DNA of 64,000 nucleotides from NCBI RefSeq assembly GCF_001458775.1, contig NZ_CZPZ01000003.1:1-64000 (forward strand). Direction: 5' to 3'. Positions 1 to 9,210 of this stretch are shown here, piece after piece. This DNA is from Candidatus Nitrospira nitrificans. Lineage in GTDB: Bacteria; Nitrospirota; Nitrospiria; Nitrospirales; Nitrospiraceae. Within the stretch, counting starts at the first letter, position 1; each line of letters begins with the position of its first letter. The translations under genes were made by a program, and so were the position numbers. Under the pieces are notes generated by a model, which saw only the letters and a program-made list of their open reading frames with translations, had not been told where the DNA came from and made no database searches.

Positions 1-479
1 GGCGTGCGGAAGCCATCGAAGGTCGCATGGTAGAACGGCCCGTTCAACTCCCCCCGCTCGCTCGGCACCAAGGTGCGGCCCACCCAGAGGTTGACCCGCT
101 CGTTGATCTCGAATTTCCCGATCGCGTCGAGCAATCCAATGTTGGAGTTCCCGCCGAACTGGGTCCCCCCGGCGCCGACGTTACAGTTGAAACAGTCCGT
201 GTTGAAGGTGAACTTCACGTACTTGTGAATTTGCCCGTTGATGTAGATACGAGCGTTGTCGATTTTGAAGTCGTTGCTATAATGCCCGCCTGCGGCCCCT
301 TCTTGGCTGTTGAAGCTGGAGCGGATGCCCATGCCGATCGAAATCCATTTGTCCTCGTCGGCCTTGATCGTGCCCCCCGCATAGGCACTCGGCAGCGTGG
401 TTCCCATTCCAGCCACCAGCGCCGTCACGGCCCCAGCAACTAAAACCTTGCTCCACCGCCTCGCAACATGTTCCTTCAT
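1..479 (-). CDS. Putative outer-membrane porin, N-terminal part (runs off left edge)
   Basis: Open frame on the minus strand from ATG at 479 to the window edge with no stop (159 codons visible). An AGGGAGGGCG ribosome binding site lies at 481-490. The protein starts with a basic segment, a hydrophobic helix and a likely signal-peptidase site after SAYA (about residue 34). It continues with alternating short strands: KWISIGMGIRSSFN, then FKIDNARIYINGQIH, then KFTFNTDCFNC, then INERVNLWVGRTLVPSERGELNGPF. This pattern resembles phosphate-selective (OprP/OprO-type) or related beta-barrel porins, which probably makes it a general or anion porin of the outer membrane. Substrate cannot be told from this fragment. 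Two closely spaced Cys in the first third are unusual for a barrel. The C-terminal barrel and stop are outside the window. Confidence 0.7.
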   Translation of the reverse strand, partial: MKEHVARRWSKVLVAGAVTALVAGMGTTLPSAYAGGTIKADEDKWISIGMGIRSSFNSQEGAAGGHYSNDFKIDNARIYINGQIHKYVKFTFNTDCFNCNVGAGGTQFGGNSNIGLLDAIGKFEINERVNLWVGRTLVPSERGELNGPFYHATFDGFRT

Positions 480-1085
480 ACGCCCTCCCTTGTGAGTATT
501 AAGAAACCACTGCCCACCTGCACTGATATCCAAAAACGTATACATTCAGGAAGTTGGTGGCGAGTATGCCTAAGTACTCGAAAGATAGCAAGAAACATTT
601 CTCTAATTGCTTCCACATGTGACAAATATACATATGTATTTCTGCTTGTCCATGTAAATGCGGAAAGCGGTCGGGCGGAATACTGATGTGGTTGTCACTT
701 GCGCGTTTCGCCATAGCCCGAGCGGATCGCGTGCAGACCGCATCGTCGCTGACTCTTTCTTCAGTTGCCAACTTAGGTGCCTTTCCTCGCCTACGCAGGG
801 TGCACCGCCGTGAAGCGCTGGAAGAACGCGTAACGAGTGTCCTCTGCCTCATCGGCCAGGGCCTTTTGGCGGCCGAAACCTTGGTACAGCGAGGACAGGT
901 TTCAGCGAGGACCAAACGAACCGCCGCTGTAACAGCATAGGCTCGACCTGCCTCAAAGCAATCCTTGTACCCTACGCACTAGGTACGCGACGACTCTACC
1001 GTCTGAGAGAAGAGGAGACGGACAGCTGTTGAAATTTATGACAGCACGTAAAAATATTGGAGGAGATAACTTATCGATAAATAAG
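480..1085. other. 606-bp intergenic region, no convincing gene
   Basis: No start with a ribosome binding site and a protein-like frame was found. On the minus strand at about 791-898 a 36-codon stretch, ending in a stop at 791 and read without a start codon, looks coding (YQGFGRQKALADEAEDTRY, then FFQRFTAVHPA). It could be the decayed C-terminus of a gene, but a stop lies just upstream. The A/T-rich part near 560-660 presumably holds the porin promoter on the minus strand; no clear -35/-10 pair stands out. Confidence 0.3.
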
Positions 1086-1122
1086 AGCCAGGCAGAAGAA
1101 GTTCATCGCTCTCTGCCTGGCT
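1086..1122 (-). terminator. Stem-loop terminator after peroxiredoxin gene
   Basis: AGCCAGGCAGA (1086-1096) and TCTGCCTGGCT (1112-1122) form a perfect 11-bp stem with a 15-nt loop. It lies 23 nt past the stop of the minus-strand peroxiredoxin gene. The minus-strand tail is CTTATTTATC, so the U-tract is short and broken. Confidence 0.7.
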
Positions 1123-1144
1123 TTCTCAGTGCTCTGACAAGAGC

Positions 1145-1780
1145 CTAGCGGTTCGGCTGAGGGGTGTAACGGAGATACGGCTTCACAGTCGTGAAGCCTT
1201 TAGGAAACAGTTGTTGCGCTTCCGCATCACCCACTGCGGGTGTAATAATGCAATCTTCACCTTCTTTCCAGTTCGCCGGAGTGGCGACCTTGTACTTCGA
1301 GGTCAGTTGCAGCGAATCGATCACTCTCAATAACTCATCGAAGTTCCGGCCGCAGGAAGCGGGGTACGTCAAGGTCAGTTTGACCTTCTTGTCCGGTCCG
1401 ATAATAAAGACCGACCGCACCGTCATGTTGTCAATGGCATTGGGATGGATCATGTCATACAACGTCGCGACCTTCTTATCCGGATCGGCGATGATAGGGT
1501 AGTTCATCGTCGTCTTTTGCGTTTCGTTGATATCGTTGATCCAGCCTTTGTGGGAATCCATCGGATCCACACTGACGGCAATCACTTTTACGCCCCGCTT
1601 TTTGAACTCCGGCGAGATTTTTGCCACCGTGCCCAGTTCCGTCGTGCACACCGGGGTATAGTCCTTGGGGTGTGAAAACAAAATCCCCCACCCGTTGCCC
1701 AACCATTCGTGAAAATTGATCGTGCCTTCCGTTGTCTCTGCCGTAAAGTTCGGCGCGTCATCGCCCAGCCGTATAGCCAT
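1145..1780 (-). CDS. Peroxiredoxin, 1-Cys (Prx6) type
   Basis: A 211-aa thiol peroxidase that reduces hydrogen peroxide and organic hydroperoxides in the cytoplasm. The start is placed at 1780 (MAIRLGDDAPNF) because an AAGGAGG site lies just upstream; the frame extends 14 codons further without one. The peroxidatic site is PVCTTE with Cys45, preceded by FSHPKDYTP. The C-terminal extension (about residues 160-211, with KVATPANWKEGEDCIITP) is typical of the Prx6 subfamily. The gene stands alone, with its own terminator downstream. Confidence 0.93.
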   Translation of the reverse strand: MAIRLGDDAPNFTAETTEGTINFHEWLGNGWGILFSHPKDYTPVCTTELGTVAKISPEFKKRGVKVIAVSVDPMDSHKGWINDINETQKTTMNYPIIADPDKKVATLYDMIHPNAIDNMTVRSVFIIGPDKKVKLTLTYPASCGRNFDELLRVIDSLQLTSKYKVATPANWKEGEDCIITPAVGDAEAQQLFPKGFTTVKPYLRYTPQPNR

Positions 1781-2053
1781 GAGATACCTCCTTGTATCGT
1801 GATCACCTACAACAAGATTCAACTATCTTCATACATTACTGTGCCCCAACGGATGAGTTCAAGAGGTCGCAGTGTAAAATGTCAGCCGCCTGACCTCATC
1901 GATCGAACAGCAGTGATCGGGAAAGCTATTCCGCCCACCAGCCTTGGTTGCTGACGGTTGACGCGTGGTCCTCGACACTGGGCTTACTCGACTCAAGTTT
2001 CTCGATAGCCTTGCCGATATGATTCACGAGAACCTGCATAAAAGGAGTCGAAC

Positions 2054-2419
2054 ATGGACGGCATGGACACGGCGCGCGCAAAGCTCCATATCTCAAAAGA
2101 TCCGATGTACCTCATGCTGCGCGAAGGCTGTATCAAGGAGTTCAACGTCAAGAAGGCGGCCGGAGACAAATGCGAGCTCCGAGGCTGCGATCTGCGCGGC
2201 CTTGACCTTCGAGGCTTGGATGCGGATGGGCTGGATTTCAGCGACTGCTATTTTCGACAGTCCGATTTGCGCGGAGTCGATTTCAGCAAGGCCACTATGG
2301 ACGGAGCCAGCATCAACGCCTGTAAGATCTCAGGGGTCCTCTTCCCCCCAGAACTCAGCGCGTCGGAAATTGAACTCTCCCTCTTACATGGAACCCGCAT
2401 GCGGTACGGAACGAAGTAA
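2054..2419 (+). CDS. Pentapeptide-repeat protein
   Basis: A 121-aa protein with an AAGGAG site (2040-2045) before ATG 2054. A non-repeat N-terminal part (KDPMYLMLREGCIKEFN) is followed at about residues 40-80 by pentapeptide repeats of the A(D/N)LXX type (CELRG CDLRG LDLRG LDADG LDFSD, later SDLRG VDFSK). Such repeats form a right-handed quadrilateral beta-helix. The block is short, roughly eight repeats. No signal peptide is visible, so it is probably cytoplasmic. Small proteins with this N-terminal arrangement are widespread, but their function is not established and is not assigned here. Confidence 0.8.
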   Translation: MDGMDTARAKLHISKDPMYLMLREGCIKEFNVKKAAGDKCELRGCDLRGLDLRGLDADGLDFSDCYFRQSDLRGVDFSKATMDGASINACKISGVLFPPELSASEIELSLLHGTRMRYGTK

Positions 2420-2439
2420 CACCAGTTCCAAGTTTTTCA

Positions 2440-2501
2440 TTCGAAGTTTCAAGTCATGCATAAACCGAAGACCTCAACGTGAAACATGAAACTTGAAACC
2501 G
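2440..2501. repeat. GTTTCAAGT/ACTTGAAAC extragenic repeat
   Basis: GTTTCAAGT (2446-2454) is mirrored by ACTTGAAAC (2491-2499), with GAAACATGAAACTT overlapping the second arm. The same arms and the GAAACATGAAACT core recur at 55573-55640. The element lies between two convergent genes, so it could fold in RNA from either side. Confidence 0.55.
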
Positions 2502-2531
2502 TGGTCCGATTCGCTTCACGAACGACACGGC

Positions 2532-5465
2532 TTATAAACCGGCGGACAAGGACAACTGCGTCCGCACCTTCTCATGACCAGACTCAGCCGAACCCGTATC
2601 GAGAAGCGCAACTCGTTCCTCTGTGAGCTTCCCCCCCTCCAAGAGATGGCTACGGATCGCCTCAGCACGCCGGCGGGCGAGCTCCTCTAATTCGCTCGGA
2701 GAAATTTGGATGGCCGCCGCGAGTTTTCGTTTCATGCCTTCCACGGTCGGCTGGGCAGGTTCCGCCGATGCCACCGACGGATCAGGCGCAGGAAGTTTCG
2801 CATACAGTTTTTCCACCAACCGCTGCTCCTCTTTCGGCGACAACTCTTCCTGGTCCGGCTTCTTCTCGCCGCTCATCTCGAACAGCTGAGCTCGAAGTTT
2901 CATCGTTTGAAGCACCGCCACATCACGCGTTGCATCGGTGGTTCCCCTGATGTCAAGTCGGAGTCCCGCCCGCTCATCCAACGCCTTCTCCAATGCCTCG
3001 AGCTTCGTCAGTTCAGTATCAGCCAGCAAGGCGCTCCCTGGTTGGAATTCGATAAATTGAAGATCTTCCTCGCTCCCGCCTCCTGGCACGAGCTTCCCCA
3101 TCAATGCAAACGGCGAGGCCACGACTTTTCCAAGCAGATTGAGCAGCGTCGAAATGACCACCTTGCCGTACTTGAAGTCCGGGTCATTCAGATTGCCCCG
3201 AATCGGCATGTCGACCTCGATCACACCTTTACGATCCTTCAACAGTCCCACAATAAGCGGCACCGGCAGCGACGTGGCATCCGGACTGTTTGTTTTGTCG
3301 CCGAATGTCAGTTGATCGACGTGCACGAGGTTCTCCGCTTCCAACACCTTTTGCGAGACCTTGTACTTCAAATCAAGCGACAGTTTCCCCTTTGACAACC
3401 CATAGCCTGCATATTTGCCGCTGTAAGGACCAGCCGGTATGAGATCCATTCCTCCCAACGTAATGACCAAGTCGGTGAAGGCGTCCTCGCTCAGCGGATT
3501 AATCGTTCCCACGATTTTGAGCGGGGCCGCCCTGCCGACTTTTCCCGACAAATTGACGTCGGCTTTCTTCAGTTGCTTGGACGATAGCCCCTTGACGGTC
3601 CCGCCGAACTCGGTGAGGCTGGCCTTGACGTTCGGCTCGATGGACAAGTCTTGAAACCTTGCAGCCAGTTTGATCAATTTGACTTGGTCGATCGTCACAG
3701 GCACGGGCTCCGCCGGTTTGGCATGCGACTTCTCGGTTTCGAGTTCTTTGGTGGGCGCCGCCTGATCGCCGGATGGAGGCGAGGCAGCCAGATGAGCAAG
3801 ATTGAGTTGGCCGTCGGCTTCCACCACCATCTGCACGGACGGCTCTTGCCAGACCACTTCGGCGATGTTCACAGCGGTCGGCTCCACATCCAAGGCCACG
3901 CGGTTCACGGCCAACCGCTTCCACGTCAACACATTGTCAAACTCTTTGCGATCGACAACGGCCAACTGATTGACCGCAAGGTCACCCTGAAACCGCAGCA
4001 TGGGCTCATTCGGATGAGCTTTGGCAAAGTGCACCGATCCCCTCAAGTCGATCGCGCCATCCTGCACATCGGCATTGAGAAACCGATCGAAGTAGGGTTG
4101 AAACGGCTGGATCTCGATATGCTCCAACTTGAGCGTGGCATCCGCAACCAATGGCTCGACCGTGACTTTTCCTTGCACGCCGATCGTGCCCGTTTCATTC
4201 AGTTTCAGTGCCAGATCCACCGGCAACGGTTTTCTGAAGGGAATCTGCACATCTTTGACCGTGAGGTTCATCGCCGACACATCGACATGACCTGGTCGCG
4301 AGAGAGTTCGATCCTCAAACGCGGCTCGATAGTTCCGCAGCGCGACCTCGTCGACGACAATGGTCCAGGGCTTTGATGCTTGCTCGGGTTTGGCCTGCGC
4401 CGTGGAGGATTGATTCGATGCCTCATCCCCGCCGACCGGCGTAAAAAGCGTTTGATAATTGATCACCCCGCCTTGGTCCATCCAGGCCTCGAATCGCGCA
4501 TCGGCTGAATGCACCTTCGCGACCTCGATGGTCTGTTTTTGCAGATCCAGCTGAATCCCGCCCACATCAAAAGCCGGAATGCTGATGACTGGCTCAAGCC
4601 CGCCTCGTTCCACGATCGCGAGATTCTGAATCGATATGTGTCCATTCTTGACCGTTGCCTGAGGAGCCTGCCCGCGAAGATCAAAATGGTACGAGGCGGA
4701 AAGGCCAATGGTGCCCTGCGGAATGTCGAACTGGAACAGGTCGTGGACGACTTGATACAACGTCTTGAGTTTGATGCCGGACAGATTCACCCGACCATCG
4801 GATTCCACCGGCTCCAGAAAGATGGTCCCCTCCCATGAAATTTTCTCTCCCTTACCGATCTCCGCCGTGAACGCATGGGCACTCTCGCCTCCCTCGGCCT
4901 GCACCGTGCTGAAGTTGCGCAGCACAATTTCAAACGGCACCACGTCGATCACTACCGGCCGCGCCTTTGAATCATCTCGATATTCAATAATGCCTTGTCC
5001 GATCTCCAAGAGATCGATCTGCACCGGCATCATCTTCTTCGGCTCGTTGGTTGGAGCAGGAGGCTGGGGCGCCTCATCCGGAGGCGGAACCAACGACATC
5101 AGATTCAGCTTGCCCTCACGATTGACCTTGGCCGCCACGAACGGCATGACGAGACGGATCTCATCGAACGCGACTTTTTGCAAGAGCAGCGTCGTCGCGC
5201 GTAGATTCACGACCAGCTCTTCAAAACCTAGGATCGGCGTCTCATTCTCCCCCCGTACCTCTAACCCAGTGAGGCGGAGCGAGAGCGCAAACGGATTGAA
5301 GACGGCCTCGCGCAAGACGACCGGGTGCTTGATCTGATCCGAGACCGTGGGAATGACATACGATGTAATCAGATAGGGAAGCAGAAAAAACCCGACGAGC
5401 GTATAAAGCGTGAGAAGGCCCAGCAAGATGCCGATCAGCACTCGGGGGCGGAGTATTCGGCGCAT
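2532..5465 (-). CDS. DUF748 (AsmA-like) envelope protein
   Basis: A 977-aa protein. An N-terminal helix (about residues 7-35, VLIGILLGLLTLYTLVGFFL) anchors it in the inner membrane and the rest should be periplasmic. The part after the anchor (VVLREAVFNPFALSLRLTGLEV) matches the DUF748 family, which is related to AsmA/TamB-like proteins that bridge the periplasm and help lipid or outer-membrane protein handling. Repeated beta-rich segments fill about residues 60-790. The C-terminal 190 residues carry an OmpA-like pattern (FQPGSALLADTELTKLEALEKAL, with LDIRGTTDATRD), which might contact peptidoglycan. Proline- and acid-rich linkers occur near 130, 350 and 570. It is a single gene. Its exact cargo is unknown. 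Confidence 0.85.
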   Translation of the reverse strand: MRRILRPRVLIGILLGLLTLYTLVGFFLLPYLITSYVIPTVSDQIKHPVVLREAVFNPFALSLRLTGLEVRGENETPILGFEELVVNLRATTLLLQKVAFDEIRLVMPFVAAKVNREGKLNLMSLVPPPDEAPQPPAPTNEPKKMMPVQIDLLEIGQGIIEYRDDSKARPVVIDVVPFEIVLRNFSTVQAEGGESAHAFTAEIGKGEKISWEGTIFLEPVESDGRVNLSGIKLKTLYQVVHDLFQFDIPQGTIGLSASYHFDLRGQAPQATVKNGHISIQNLAIVERGGLEPVISIPAFDVGGIQLDLQKQTIEVAKVHSADARFEAWMDQGGVINYQTLFTPVGGDEASNQSSTAQAKPEQASKPWTIVVDEVALRNYRAAFEDRTLSRPGHVDVSAMNLTVKDVQIPFRKPLPVDLALKLNETGTIGVQGKVTVEPLVADATLKLEHIEIQPFQPYFDRFLNADVQDGAIDLRGSVHFAKAHPNEPMLRFQGDLAVNQLAVVDRKEFDNVLTWKRLAVNRVALDVEPTAVNIAEVVWQEPSVQMVVEADGQLNLAHLAASPPSGDQAAPTKELETEKSHAKPAEPVPVTIDQVKLIKLAARFQDLSIEPNVKASLTEFGGTVKGLSSKQLKKADVNLSGKVGRAAPLKIVGTINPLSEDAFTDLVITLGGMDLIPAGPYSGKYAGYGLSKGKLSLDLKYKVSQKVLEAENLVHVDQLTFGDKTNSPDATSLPVPLIVGLLKDRKGVIEVDMPIRGNLNDPDFKYGKVVISTLLNLLGKVVASPFALMGKLVPGGGSEEDLQFIEFQPGSALLADTELTKLEALEKALDERAGLRLDIRGTTDATRDVAVLQTMKLRAQLFEMSGEKKPDQEELSPKEEQRLVEKLYAKLPAPDPSVASAEPAQPTVEGMKRKLAAAIQISPSELEELARRRAEAIRSHLLEGGKLTEERVALLDTGSAESGHEKVRTQLSLSAGL

Positions 5466-5831
5466 GCGGTCTCAAACCCCTCAGAAGCCAATATGGAGAT
5501 GAAACTATAGGGGACGGAGGAGTGAATGTCTACTGGGAGATCCCCCACTGGGTCATGCAATTTATTAGGGAATGCAACCCGCTGTCCATTTGACTTGAAA
5601 ATCAAGAGGTCATAAAAATGTTTCGCTCACACATCTTGCAGACAGCGCGAAAGAAGGCAAACCCAGAACCCTCTAACCACCGGAATTAGAAAACTGAGGG
5701 CATGGACGAGGAAGGCCTGGGCTTGGGATCGTCGAAGATTCCGACTCCAAGACGACCGGGATGTGCGATGGTCTGCAAGGGCTCATCATCCGCAATATGA
5801 CAGAAGTTTTTGTGAGCGAGTGCTCTTACCG
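5466..5831. other. 366-bp intergenic region, nothing identified
   Basis: Lies upstream of the DUF748 gene and downstream of the small minus-strand gene that ends at 5832. No RNA gene, strong hairpin or credible frame was seen. Confidence 0.4.
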
Positions 5832-6200
5832 CTAAGCTCCTGGCGTTCTCTGCAGGATGTCCCTAAAAATTTTCGCTGCAAGGTACTGGGCTACAGCTTG
5901 CTCATAGCGCCATTGTCCATCTATCGAAATGGAGTATTGTTGACCAACGACCAGCGAGTCGGCTGTATCCACATAGTGATCGATATCGCCGCCGTTCCGA
6001 GCCACATGGACCACCTGCGCAGGACCGATCCATCCTCGATCCGCCGTCTGACATTGTGCCTCCGGAAGAAATAACGTGTGAGATAACCGCACAATAGGGC
6101 GCTCTCCAAGCTCAATGGCTGTGACTGTGGCAAAAGTCCGTAAATCAGGATCGGGAAGCTCCTCTTGTCGAATAGTGTCAACCATGCGGGTGTCCCTCAT
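5832..6200 (-). CDS. Hypothetical protein
   Basis: A 122-aa protein that I do not recognise. The start at 6200 is chosen because GAGGAG lies 6-11 nt upstream of ATG (MRDTRMVDTIRQEELP); the open frame runs 31 codons further without a site. There is no signal peptide or membrane helix. The composition is protein-like, with a central beta-type region (TFATVTAIELGERPIVRLSHTLFL) and a C-terminal helix (QAVAQYLAAKIFRDIL). No functional neighbours help. Confidence 0.5.
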   Translation of the reverse strand: MRDTRMVDTIRQEELPDPDLRTFATVTAIELGERPIVRLSHTLFLPEAQCQTADRGWIGPAQVVHVARNGGDIDHYVDTADSLVVGQQYSISIDGQWRYEQAVAQYLAAKIFRDILQRTPGA

Positions 6201-6503
6201 ACGCTGCTCCTCGCGGTGAGTAGAGCTGAACGCGGACTTCGCTCGAAAGGGCACGAACGGAACGGATTCATGACAGCTTGGAACACCGTGCATTTCAACA
6301 GAGGCTTCATGAGGCCAGTCATATCTGGCTCACCCTGTTCAACGTGGTCATGGTAGATTAGCCGTTCAGTGCGAGGTGCACCACACGCGACAAATCTCAT
6401 GTTTCCACTGCTGGAAAAGGCGGTGACGGAGGGGCTTATTTCATTCCAAGGCTGCTCTGATCAACGGAAGATTATGTGGAGCCGACGGTACATGTACCGT
6501 CGC
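6201..6503. other. 303-bp intergenic region, nothing identified
   Basis: Between two co-directional minus-strand genes. A CGGTACATGTACCG palindrome (6485-6498) sits just after the propeller gene stop and could act in termination, but it has no U-tract. Confidence 0.3.
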
Positions 6504-7955
6504 TTATTGTCCGCCTGGCTCTTTTTGCAGGACAGCACCAGGCGCGTGCTGGAGCGGATTAGAGACCTTAAGCGGCGGCGGAAAGATGAACAGGATGTCC
6601 GAGGCGATCGCGTAGACGCGGCCGTCTGGTCCGATCGCAGGCGGCGATTTCCCGCCCCCGACCCAGTCAAACCTCTGCAACTCCAACTGCGCGTCCGCGT
6701 CTAGAGTAACGAACGCGTCGATCGTCGAGACGAAGACATGGGTGCGGGACGCCGCAGCCGAGGTATAAGACGATGGGAGCGACGCTTGCGACACCACTTG
6801 GCCGTTGTTCAAGGCCGCAAGCCCGGACGTGCCGACGACAACGGCGAAGCCGTTCACCGTGAGTGTCGCCGGTCCATACACTATGCCCGGACTCGCGACT
6901 GGCGCAAGCTTGCTCGCGTTCGGTCCGGAGAAGACTATTTCTCCCCCGCCGGTGCTGACAAGCGTGTGGCCGTCAGGCAAGACCATCGGCGCGGAAACGA
7001 ACGATCGCCCGTCATCGCGTAGCCGAAACGTCTCTGTCAGACCGGCCGCGGAGGTGGCGGTGAATCCTTTAATGATGTGACGCTGGTCGCTGACAACGAC
7101 ATGCGGTGCGCCGCCGCCGGCGAACGTGAAGACACCGACGCCGGGCATGGGTGGGGGGGCCTCCGCCTCCCGAGGCGGATTGTAGTCACATTGGCCGAAT
7201 CCGCAAATCGCGCAATAGACGAAGCCTCCAGGAGGAATAAGGCAAAGAGCATCGGATGCGCTGATTCCCTTGCCTTTGGCCGTCGCCCCGCCGGTTGCAG
7301 TCCCCGGCTGTCCTGCCACCAACCGATCGATTACGACGCCCCCATCGGGAGAGAATCCGATAAGCCGCATCTCCACGCCGCTTATGTTGCGATTCCTATA
7401 GATCGCGGGCGCGAGAATGATCTCTCGACCGCCGACACTGACGATGTTGGGCGGCGCGGTAGTGGGGGCGCGAAGCCCCTTCATGGGGAAGGGCGTCCGT
7501 GTCAGCAAGGCGCCGGTGGCGTTGAACGCATATAACGTCGATCCGATTTGAGTTTTCTTGATAGCTCCTATTTTGGTAATCTTCAACTTGGCGCCGATCA
7601 CATAAACTCTGCCGTCTGCTCCGATGGCCGGTGAGGCAACAATGGTCTCGCCGGCGTCGATGTCCCGGCTCCAGAACGGTTTGCCGTCCGCATGTAGAGC
7701 GATAAGCTTCCCTTCCTGCGTGCCGAGATAGACGCTTCCATCGGTGGCGATGACAGGACCAGCGCCCAGTGCGAACGTGCCGAGACCCGGAACGCTGAGG
7801 GAGCTCCCGGCAGCCGGCTTCGTATCCACATCGGCGAACCCCCGATTGGCAGCGTCGCCATGGAAACCTTCCCAGGCGCCGATCGCCGGAGTCGTCATCT
7901 GCACGATCGCCCCACACATCATGGCAGCCGCCATTCGGACGAGCGATTGGATCAT
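6504..7955 (-). CDS. Secreted PQQ-type beta-propeller protein
   Basis: A 483-aa protein. The start at 7955 is set by AAGGAGG just upstream (MIQSLVRMAAAMMCGAI); the frame upstream overlaps ordinary intergenic sequence. A signal peptide ends near TTPAIGA. The mature protein carries repeated blades of the form DGSVYLGTQEGKLIALHADGKPFWSRD, DGRVYVIGA and GIVYGPATLTVNGFAVVVGTSGLAALNNG, as in the PQQ/YncE-like propellers. There is a Cys-rich loop (LCLIPPGGFVYCAICGFGQCDYNPP) around residues 235-260 that could form disulphides or bind metal. No catalytic PQQ-dehydrogenase residues are obvious, so a binding or assembly role in the periplasm is more likely than an enzyme. Confidence 0.75.
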   Translation of the reverse strand: MIQSLVRMAAAMMCGAIVQMTTPAIGAWEGFHGDAANRGFADVDTKPAAGSSLSVPGLGTFALGAGPVIATDGSVYLGTQEGKLIALHADGKPFWSRDIDAGETIVASPAIGADGRVYVIGAKLKITKIGAIKKTQIGSTLYAFNATGALLTRTPFPMKGLRAPTTAPPNIVSVGGREIILAPAIYRNRNISGVEMRLIGFSPDGGVVIDRLVAGQPGTATGGATAKGKGISASDALCLIPPGGFVYCAICGFGQCDYNPPREAEAPPPMPGVGVFTFAGGGAPHVVVSDQRHIIKGFTATSAAGLTETFRLRDDGRSFVSAPMVLPDGHTLVSTGGGEIVFSGPNASKLAPVASPGIVYGPATLTVNGFAVVVGTSGLAALNNGQVVSQASLPSSYTSAAASRTHVFVSTIDAFVTLDADAQLELQRFDWVGGGKSPPAIGPDGRVYAIASDILFIFPPPLKVSNPLQHAPGAVLQKEPGGQ

Positions 7956-8156
7956 TTGAACCTCCTTCCTCGGCTTACAAATCGGTGAGAACGAATACAT
8001 AGCACCTGGTGCCGAACGATCCGGGATACTCGGGGGGGACATATCTGTATCTGTCGTACACATCTTGGTTGTCAAACCATATCCTGCCCTACTAACCAAG
8101 CGCGTTACCGAGAGGATTATAAAGCTTGCATATAACTATCGAGTAGGTTGGACAAG

Positions 8157-8234
<78 letters not shown>

Positions 8235-8239
8235 CGTTG

Positions 8240-8428
8240 CTATTTCAACGAGTTAGGGTCTGGCAATTTTCCGGCCAATCCCTCTAGTGTTCCCGGCGTG
8301 TTCTCTTGAAGGTATTTATGCACCTTCAATGCAGCTTCATGCAAGTCTCTTTCCTCTATGGCGTTGTACCGTTTCCACATCTTCTCTGACTTATGGCCGA
8401 TGATCTTCGTCAGACTGCGTGTAGTGCT
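8240..8428 (-). pseudogene. Tyrosine recombinase (integrase) C-terminal stub
   Basis: The minus strand reads 61 codons without a start and ends at a stop at 8240. The text TRSLTKIIGHKSEKMWKRY, then NAIEERDLHEAA is the classic C-terminus of a phage-type tyrosine recombinase: the GH of the active site and the nucleophile Tyr in MWKRYNAI. The catalytic core upstream is gone; the frame is cut where IS5-type sequence begins at about 8430. It lies directly next to the tRNA-Arg target, which is the usual place for the integrase of a tRNA-borne island. Confidence 0.8.
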
Positions 8429-8451
8429 CCCCTGAAATCAAGCCACCTGAG

Positions 8452-9141
8452 TTAGGCGCAGGCAAGCCACGTACAGATTCGCCAAGCCTCAAGCTGATGA
8501 ACAGTCAGTGGGTATTCTTCGCCAACCCACGGTACCGGACTTTGGCCCATCCAACGATCCGCTTGATCACCAAGAACACATGCTCGACTTTGGCGCGGAC
8601 CTTCGACTTCGTGCGATTGCGGGCACGCTCGGCCTCGCTCAAGGGCCGATGGCGATAGGCTTTCGTCTGGATAAAGCTCTGGACATCGGTGGCGACCTCC
8701 ATGATGGGTCCTCGGCTCACCTGCAAGCCTTGCTTGACCAAATGCTCTCGGATTCGCACAAAGAGTTGTTCGCCCAGCTGGTGGGCTTCCCAGCAACTGG
8801 CGAAACTTGCAGATCGTCGTCTCATCCGGCACAGGCTCGCAGACCAGATCAATGCCGACGAATTGCCGCATGGCCCGTGAGTCGTACAGCGCCTCCTCCA
8901 TCGTTGGATCCGACAGGGTGAACCACTGTTGCAGACAATGGTGGCGCAGCATGCGTTCGATGCCCACCGGCGGACGCCCCGGCCCCTCGGCCTTGGGAGA
9001 CACCGGCGCAATCGTGGCGACCAGGTCTGTCCACGGCACGACGCGGTTGCTCTCGTCGAGAAACCGCTCCCGGCGAGCAATCTGCCTTCGCCCACCGAGC
9101 CTTGGGGTGGTCCTTTGCACCAGGAGCGTGATCCACCTCAT
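8452..9141 (-). pseudogene. IS5-family transposase remnant
   Basis: The N-terminal 118 residues (RRERFLDESNRVVPWTDLVA, PPVGIERMLRHHCLQQWF, EEALYDSRAMRQFVGIDL, VPDETTICKFRQLL) match IS5-type transposases. The frame then shifts near 8795: residues AHQLGEQLFVRIREHL and SRGPIMEVATDV lie in another frame. These jump straight to the family's C-terminal end (KSKVRAKVEHVFLVIKR, GWAKVRYRGLAKNT), so most of the DDE catalytic middle is deleted. It is non-functional. It separates the integrase stub from the toxin-antitoxin genes. I could not define terminal inverted repeats with confidence. Confidence 0.85.
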
Positions 9142-9153
9142 CAGACATGATTC

Positions 9154-9182
9154 TTGCCATTATTACAATTCTGTCATATCAT
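9154..9182 (+). promoter_or_regulatory. Sigma70-type promoter of toxin-antitoxin operon
   Basis: TTGCCA (9154-9159), a 17-bp spacer, then TATCAT (9177-9182): five of six bases correct in each box at optimal spacing. Transcription would start near 9189, just before the GTG at 9211. That supports the shorter toxin start. Confidence 0.6.
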
Positions 9183-9210
9183 TGGTGGGTATCGGCAAGG
9201 AGAACAAGAC

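Noticed and set aside
499-915. 138-codon minus-strand frame in the first gap
   Set aside because: Arg/Ser-rich and unlike a folded protein, with no ribosome site; only a short part in another frame looks coding.
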